From Chloroflexota bacterium (lineage in GTDB: Bacteria; Chloroflexota; Limnocylindria; Limnocylindrales; CSP1-4): a stretch of 9,262 bases of DNA. The notes below the pieces were generated by a model. The model was not told where the DNA came from, did no database searches, and was given only the letters and a program-made list of their open reading frames with translations. Below are positions 5,551 to 9,262 of this stretch, one piece after another; within the stretch, counting starts at the first letter, position 1, and each line of letters starts with the position of its first letter. The stretch is taken from contig JAJYDP010000153.1 of assembly GCA_021777365.1 (NCBI GenBank), forward strand, positions 1 to 9,262, in the 5' to 3' direction. The position numbers were made by a program, and so were the translations under genes.

Positions 5551-6311
5551 TCACGCCCCGGGGCGGCCCGCAAGACTCTCGAGCAGGTCGAGCTTCGCCA
5601 CGACGCCCGCCGACCGGCCGTCGCGAACCGCGACAAGCGCCGAGCGCCGTTCGACAGCAGCCCGGCCGCTTCGTCGAGGGATGCCGAGACATCGATGAGC
5701 GGCAACGGCGGCTCCATCACCTCGCTGACGGTCCGCTCGACGGCAGAAGGATCTCGGTAGGCGCGATCGAGCAGGCCCCGTTCCGTGACCGCGCCGACGA
5801 TCGCCGCCGTGGACTCGGTTTCGGTTTCCTCGGTGACTGGCATCTGGCTGATGGCGTAGCGCTCGAGGGTGGCGATCGCCGCGCCCACCCGGTCTGTTGT
5901 CCGGGCGACGACGAGCTCCGGCAGTCCGCGGTCGCCGTGCCGATCGCGCAACAGCTGGCCGACCAGGATCTTCCCGCCGGTCGTCTCCAGCAGCCCGCGC
6001 TTGCGCATCCACCCGTCGTTGTAGAGCCTGGAGAGGTAGTTGCGCCCTCCGTCGGGCAGGATGACGACGATGACGGCCTCCCGGCCGTCCCTCGCGCCGG
6101 AGAGCTCTCGCGCCACCGTGAGCGCGGCAACCGTCACGGTCCCGCTGGACTCGCCGGCGAGGATGCCCTCCTCGCGGGTGATCCGGCGGGCCATCCGGAA
6201 GGCGTCGCCGTCCGAGACGCGGATCCAGCGGTCGAGGGCGGTCGGGTCAAAGGTCGTCGGGGGGAAGTCCTCTCCGACGCCCTCGGTCAGGTACAAGTGC
6301 GCCGTGTCGCG
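5551..6311 (-). pseudogene. Cystathionine beta-synthase-like gene remnant: N-terminal half missing, one-base frameshift
   Basis: Homology to the PLP-dependent cystathionine beta-synthase/cysteine synthase fold begins abruptly at TAHLYLTEGVGEDF (about 6311-6270) and runs through FRMARRITREEGILAGESSGT and DGGRNYLSRLYNDGWMRKRG. Two CBS domains follow (about 5980-5820 and 5760-5560). The first half of the catalytic domain, including the lysine that binds PLP, is absent; upstream sequence to the Psp operon is unrelated. In the second CBS domain the frame breaks at about 5643-5645: LLSNGA should continue as SALVAVRDGRSAGVVAKL, which lies in the next frame and ends in LDLLESLAGRPGA at the TGA (5553-5551). 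One missing base explains this. Without the PLP lysine it cannot be an active synthase. Confidence 0.82.
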
Positions 6312-6387
6312 ATGGAGGCGACGGTCCGGAAGCACGCGGGCGCATGATGTCACGGCAAGATAAGAGGCAGATGAGACGAGCGTACGG

Positions 6388-6401
6388 GGCCCGTCCGGGC
6401 C
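6388..6401 (-). terminator. GC-rich stem-loop at the end of the Psp operon (weak terminator candidate)
   Basis: GGCCCG-N2-CGGGCC is a perfect 6-2-6 repeat that touches the TAG stop of the last operon gene. As RNA it would form a five-pair GC stem with a four-base loop. No U-run follows, so intrinsic termination is doubtful. Confidence 0.3.
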
Positions 6402-6745
6402 TACGGCGCCTCCGGGCCAGACCGCCGCGCTGACACGCCGCTGGCCACCACGATGGCCACCGTGGCGCCCGCCACCGCCCACAGGACGGGGACGCCGGCC
6501 AACCAGAGAAGCGGCGGCAATCGCAACCACTCGACCGCGACCAGGGCGAGGATCACGCCGGCCAGGCCCGCGGGCATGATCAGGCCTGCGCGCACGCGGT
6601 TGCCGGCGATCAGCTGGCCGGCCAATCCGGCCAGCAGGACCACCCCGAGCAGCGTCGCGGCCGCGACGAGGAGGCCCCAGACGACGCCAACGAGGAGCAG
6701 GCCCCCGATGAGGATGAGGGCGACGATCCCGCCCTGCTTGCTCAT
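6401..6745 (-). CDS. Small hydrophobic membrane protein, last gene of the Psp operon
   Basis: The 114-residue product is almost entirely hydrophobic, with probable membrane helices at about residues 6-28, 30-47, 53-73 and 77-103, and a short charged tail. I do not recognise a family. The ATG lies 3 bases after the stop of pspAA, with no clear Shine-Dalgarno, so it is probably translated by coupling. Its place at the end of an htpX-pspAB-pspA-pspAA operon suggests a membrane partner or anchor for PspA, in the position where PspB/PspC-like or unrelated membrane proteins occur in other Psp systems. It shows no PspC-like motif. Confidence 0.75.
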   Translation of the reverse strand: MSKQGGIVALILIGGLLLVGVVWGLLVAAATLLGVVLLAGLAGQLIAGNRVRAGLIMPAGLAGVILALVAVEWLRLPPLLWLAGVPVLWAVAGATVAIVVASGVSARRSGPEAP

Positions 6746-6748
6746 GGC

Positions 6749-7027
6749 TCAGCCCGGGACGAGCCCGTCGTCCTGGAGCATGGCGCGCACCTCCTCGAGC
6801 CCGGCGTCGGCCGGAGGCAGGACGAGGTCGGATGCTCCAAGGTGGGAAGCCGCGATCTGCTGGCCGTGCCGGCGGACATGCTCGATCAGCTCGGCGAAGT
6901 CCACCTCGAAGGCTGCCTGATCGCCGCGCTCGATGGCCGCGCTCAGCCGGCCGTCGAGCCCGTCGAAATCCGGGGCGTCGTCGTCGGCGAGCCGGTACTG
7001 GCCTTCGCCCAGGATTCGCACGATCAT
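6749..7027 (-). CDS. pspAA: PspA-associated protein PspAA
   Basis: The 92-residue protein matches the PspAA pattern: an N-terminal MIVRILGEGQYRLADD, a helical middle (LDGRLSAAIERGDQAAFEVDFAELIEHVR in two helices), and the ending DLVLPPADAGLEEVRAML followed by DDGLVPG. PspAA is a small cytosolic partner found next to PspA in bacteria and archaea that lack the enterobacterial psp genes; its molecular role is not settled. The ATG overlaps the pspA stop by four bases (ATGA), with GGAGG inside the end of pspA seven bases upstream. Translation should therefore be coupled to pspA. Confidence 0.85.
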   Translation of the reverse strand: MIVRILGEGQYRLADDDAPDFDGLDGRLSAAIERGDQAAFEVDFAELIEHVRRHGQQIAASHLGASDLVLPPADAGLEEVRAMLQDDGLVPG

Positions 7028-7752
7028 CGCGCTGCCTCCCCGCTCGCTGGCGTCGCCGCGCCCAGCTGCTGCTTGAGTGCCGCGAGCTCGGTCTCGACCG
7101 ACGCGCTGCGGGTGGTCCGGTCGAGCTCGGCCGCCACCGGGTTGGATGCCGCCGAAACGTCGCTGAGGGCACCCTGCGAGACGAGCTCGTCGATCGCGCC
7201 GGCCCGTGCCTGCATCTCCTGGGTCTTCGTCGTCGCCCGCTCCACGGCGAGCCCGACGTCCGCCATCTCCTCCGACACGCCGGTGAAGGCCTCGCCCATC
7301 TTCACCTCGGCCTCCGACGCCGAGTACTGTGCCTTGATGACCTCCTTCTGGTTACGGAAGGCCTCGATCTTGGCCGACAGCCGCGCCTCCGCCGCAGTCA
7401 GCTTGTCCTGCTGCGCCTGGACGTCGGCGACCTGCTGCTCGAGGGCCGCCTGCTGACTCTGCAGCAGCTGCTTGCGCTCGAGCGCCGCGCGGGCGAGATC
7501 CTCGCGTCCGGCGGCGAGCGCCCGTTGCGCCTGGCCGTCGGCATCCTTGATCCCGGAGTCGAGCTGCGCCGCCTGGAGCTGCAGGCGGCGCTTGGCGGTC
7601 GTGACCTCGATGAGCCCGCGTTGGACCTGCTGGAGCATGTCGCGCTGTTTCTCGTAGGACAGATCGAGCGTCTCGCGCGGATCCTCGGCGGCGCCGACGA
7701 TCGCGTTGAGCTTCGCCTCGACGATGGTCCGAGTGCGGTTGAAGAGTCCCAT
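7024..7752 (-). CDS. pspA: Phage-shock protein A (PspA/IM30 family)
   Basis: The 242-residue protein is a long coiled coil of the PspA/Vipp1 (ESCRT-III-like) family, which assembles on the cytoplasmic face of a damaged inner membrane. The amphipathic start MGLFNRTRTIVEAKLNAIV, the AEDPRETLDLSYEKQRDML segment and the heptad-rich Gln/Ala stretch (residues about 40-150) are typical, and the length is close to the usual 220-270. The ATG at 7752 is chosen over an upstream frame extension because GGAGG lies seven bases before it and the N-terminal helix matches the family. It follows pspAB by 22 bases and overlaps pspAA. No PspF or LiaR-type regulator is encoded in the window. Confidence 0.92.
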   Translation of the reverse strand: MGLFNRTRTIVEAKLNAIVGAAEDPRETLDLSYEKQRDMLQQVQRGLIEVTTAKRRLQLQAAQLDSGIKDADGQAQRALAAGREDLARAALERKQLLQSQQAALEQQVADVQAQQDKLTAAEARLSAKIEAFRNQKEVIKAQYSASEAEVKMGEAFTGVSEEMADVGLAVERATTKTQEMQARAGAIDELVSQGALSDVSAASNPVAAELDRTTRSASVETELAALKQQLGAATPASGEAAR

Positions 7753-7774
7753 TGGGGTACCTCCGGGTGATTGG

Positions 7775-8473
7775 TCAGCAGCCGTGGCCGTGGCCCGCGC
7801 GATCGCGGGAGAGGTCGTCGTGAGGGTGGTGCGGTTCGGTGCGGACGGCACCGGGTGCCGGACCGGATGCGGCGCCAGCGGGCCGGGCCGGGGGCGCGCC
7901 CTCCAGCGGCATGCCCCACATCGGATACCAGCGTGTCCGGTCGGCCTCTACCGGCAGCTCGCGTCCGATCGCCGCCGCCAACTGCAGCTCGTGCGCGGTG
8001 TCGCGGGTCGCGCCGTCGGGCGCCGGGACGAACGGGTAGAACGCCGCGCGCTTGAAGTTGTAGAGCCAGTACACGTGGCGCCCCCCGGCGTCGCGGAACC
8101 CGAACGCGGCGGCCAGGACCTGGTCGCCGAACCTCGCGTCACGGAGCTGGAGGCTCACGCTGTAGGCCGTCGAGACGAGGTCGGCGATCGCGTCGTCTGC
8201 GATCACCACCCAGCGGTAGCCGTAGCCGTCGTTTCGCTCGGTGATGGCCGCCCCGGTCTCGCGGCCGGCGATCTCGAGCAGGCCCGCGAGCTCCGCCTCG
8301 GCGCGGCGGTACTCCTCGGAGTCGATGGGCCGGATCACGATCCCCGCCTGGCCGGTCGGGACGAGCCCGAGCTCGGCCTGCAGCGTGACCGCTGCCGTGG
8401 ACAACGCGATGAGCTGTTCTTCGCGCGACGTGGGACGGCGCGTGCCGCCGAACAGCGACTCGAGAAGGTTCAT
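7775..8473 (-). CDS. pspAB: PspA-associated protein PspAB
   Basis: The 232-residue soluble protein begins MNLLESLFGGTRRPTSREEQ and continues through ALSTAAVTLQAELGL, AGIVIRPIDSEEY, NDGYGYRWVV, GGRHVYWLYNFKRAAFYPFVP and ELPVEADRTRWYPMWGMPLE, which I recognise as the PspAB pattern. The last 40 residues are Pro/Ala-rich and then His-rich (HHPHDD, HGHGC), probably disordered and possibly metal-binding. PspAB occurs with HtpX and PspA in Actinomycetota and Chloroflexota; its biochemical role is unknown. Its ATG overlaps the htpX stop by four bases (ATGA). The order protease-PspAB-PspA suggests it links the membrane protease to the PspA scaffold, which is inference. Confidence 0.88.
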   Translation of the reverse strand: MNLLESLFGGTRRPTSREEQLIALSTAAVTLQAELGLVPTGQAGIVIRPIDSEEYRRAEAELAGLLEIAGRETGAAITERNDGYGYRWVVIADDAIADLVSTAYSVSLQLRDARFGDQVLAAAFGFRDAGGRHVYWLYNFKRAAFYPFVPAPDGATRDTAHELQLAAAIGRELPVEADRTRWYPMWGMPLEGAPPARPAGAASGPAPGAVRTEPHHPHDDLSRDRAGHGHGC

Positions 8474-9262
8474 TCGGCAAGCTCCTGGGCCTCGAGCCGG
8501 CGCAGCTGCGCCAGGCGCACCTCGAGGGAGGGATGCGTCGAGAGGATCCCGATGAGCGACTGGCGGCTGAAGGCCGGCACCAGCAGGAGTGCACTGGCTG
8601 GCTCCACCGTGCGCAGGTCCCGATCGGGGATGCGCTCCATCGCACCGCTGATCTTCACCAGGGCCGAGGCGAGCTGCGACGGTGCCCCGGTCATGATCGC
8701 GGAACCGCGGTCGGCGGCGAGCTCGCGATAGCGGGACAGCGCGCGGATTAGCAGGAAGCTGATCAGCCAGACGACGAGCGAGGCGAGGTAGACGACCAGG
8801 ATGCTCGGCCGGCCCTCGCCGTCGCGGTCCTCGCCGCCGCCCAGCCCCAGCCAGAAGCCCATCTGGACGATGAAGGAGGCGACCGTCGCGAAGACCGCTG
8901 CCATCGTGAGGACGGCGGCGTCGCGGTGGCGCACGTGGGAGAGCTCGTGCGCCAGCACCGCGTCGAGTTCCGCGCCGTCGAGCCGCGAGAGGATCCCGGT
9001 CGTGACCGCGATGACGGAGTGCGCCGGGTCGCGGCCGGTCGCCAGCGCGTTGGGCACGTCGGACTGGATGATCGCCACCTTCGGGATGGGCAGGTCGAAC
9101 TGGGCCGCCAGCCGCTCGATCCGGTCGACCAGCTCTGGCGCCTCCGCCCGGCTCACCGCCCGGGCTCCCATGGCCGCGAGGACGAGCCGGTCCGAGAAGA
9201 AGTACTGCGCGATCGCCAGCCCGCCGATGACGATCGCGATGAGGAAGATGCTGCCGCCGGCC
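8470..9262 (-). CDS. htpX: HtpX-like M48 membrane zinc metalloprotease (5' end outside window)
   Basis: The visible 263 residues start inside a membrane helix (IFLIAIVIGGLAIAQYFF) and contain the M48 catalytic site: HELSH at 8949-8935 provides two zinc histidines and the glutamate base. RYRELAADRGS follows, with its glutamate (codon at 8724-8722) as third ligand. Further helices lie between them (VFATVASFIVQMGFWLGLG and VVYLASLVVWLISFLLIRAL), as in E. coli HtpX. HtpX degrades misfolded inner-membrane proteins during envelope stress. The start and promoter of the operon lie beyond the window. It is coupled to pspAB by a four-base overlap, so protease and PspA components should be made together. 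Confidence 0.93.
   Translation of the reverse strand, partial: AGGSIFLIAIVIGGLAIAQYFFSDRLVLAAMGARAVSRAEAPELVDRIERLAAQFDLPIPKVAIIQSDVPNALATGRDPAHSVIAVTTGILSRLDGAELDAVLAHELSHVRHRDAAVLTMAAVFATVASFIVQMGFWLGLGGGEDRDGEGRPSILVVYLASLVVWLISFLLIRALSRYRELAADRGSAIMTGAPSQLASALVKISGAMERIPDRDLRTVEPASALLLVPAFSRQSLIGILSTHPSLEVRLAQLRRLEAQELAE

Noticed and set aside
5376..7172. Minus-strand open frame of 598 codons suggesting a full-length CBS protein
   Set aside because: Only about 5655-6311 resembles cystathionine beta-synthase. The upstream part is an out-of-frame reading of the 114-residue membrane protein, pspAA and pspA, which have good ribosome sites.

Overview
This is a GC-rich window (roughly 70% G+C) with GTG starts, Shine-Dalgarno sites of the GGAGG type and very short intergenic gaps. 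The gene content (an HtpX-PspAB-PspA-PspAA operon, DUF3105, a CadC-like ArsR regulator, a Cys-rich Lgt-like protein) fits a Chloroflexota or Actinomycetota genome. I lean to Chloroflexota, but this is inference from gene families and not a measured placement.

Left part (1-1126, minus strand): a translationally coupled pair. An ArsR/SmtB repressor of CadC type (729-1115) carries both a Cys-rich alpha3N metal site and a complete alpha5 site. It is followed by a cation diffusion facilitator (166-729) that stops inside TM6 and has lost its C-terminal domain. A perfect 9-6-9 inverted repeat (1103-1126) overlaps the regulator's start and is the likely operator.

Middle part (1313-4597, plus strand): a probable operon. 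It holds a membrane protein with an Ig-like N-terminal domain and an Lgt-like core carrying a GC..GCC cysteine motif, a small unrecognised soluble protein, a 56-residue Cys-Cys membrane peptide, a DUF2892 membrane protein, a SAM-dependent methyltransferase, and a DUF302 remnant damaged at both ends. Convergent to it is a DUF3105 secreted or anchored protein (4669-5400, minus strand).

The most striking signal is that the promoter regions of the Lgt-like operon and of the DUF3105 gene, about 4 kb apart and pointing towards each other, carry the same 18-bp element, ACTACG-N4-CGTAGTGG, placed over a -10-like hexamer. They may therefore form one small regulon with an unknown repressor. Behind the DUF3105 promoter lies a broken cystathionine beta-synthase-like gene (5551-6311, minus strand), missing its N-terminal half and carrying a one-base frameshift.

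Right part (6401-9262, minus strand): a phage-shock/envelope-stress operon transcribed as htpX (5' end outside the window), pspAB, pspA, pspAA and a small membrane protein, joined by 4-bp ATGA overlaps or gaps of 3-22 bp. It couples a membrane metalloprotease to the membrane-binding PspA scaffold.

Three genes (CDF, DUF302, cystathionine beta-synthase) are truncated and two of them also carry small indels. The segment between the metal-resistance pair and the Psp operon thus looks like a decaying or recombining accessory region, although consensus indel errors could explain the two frameshifts.
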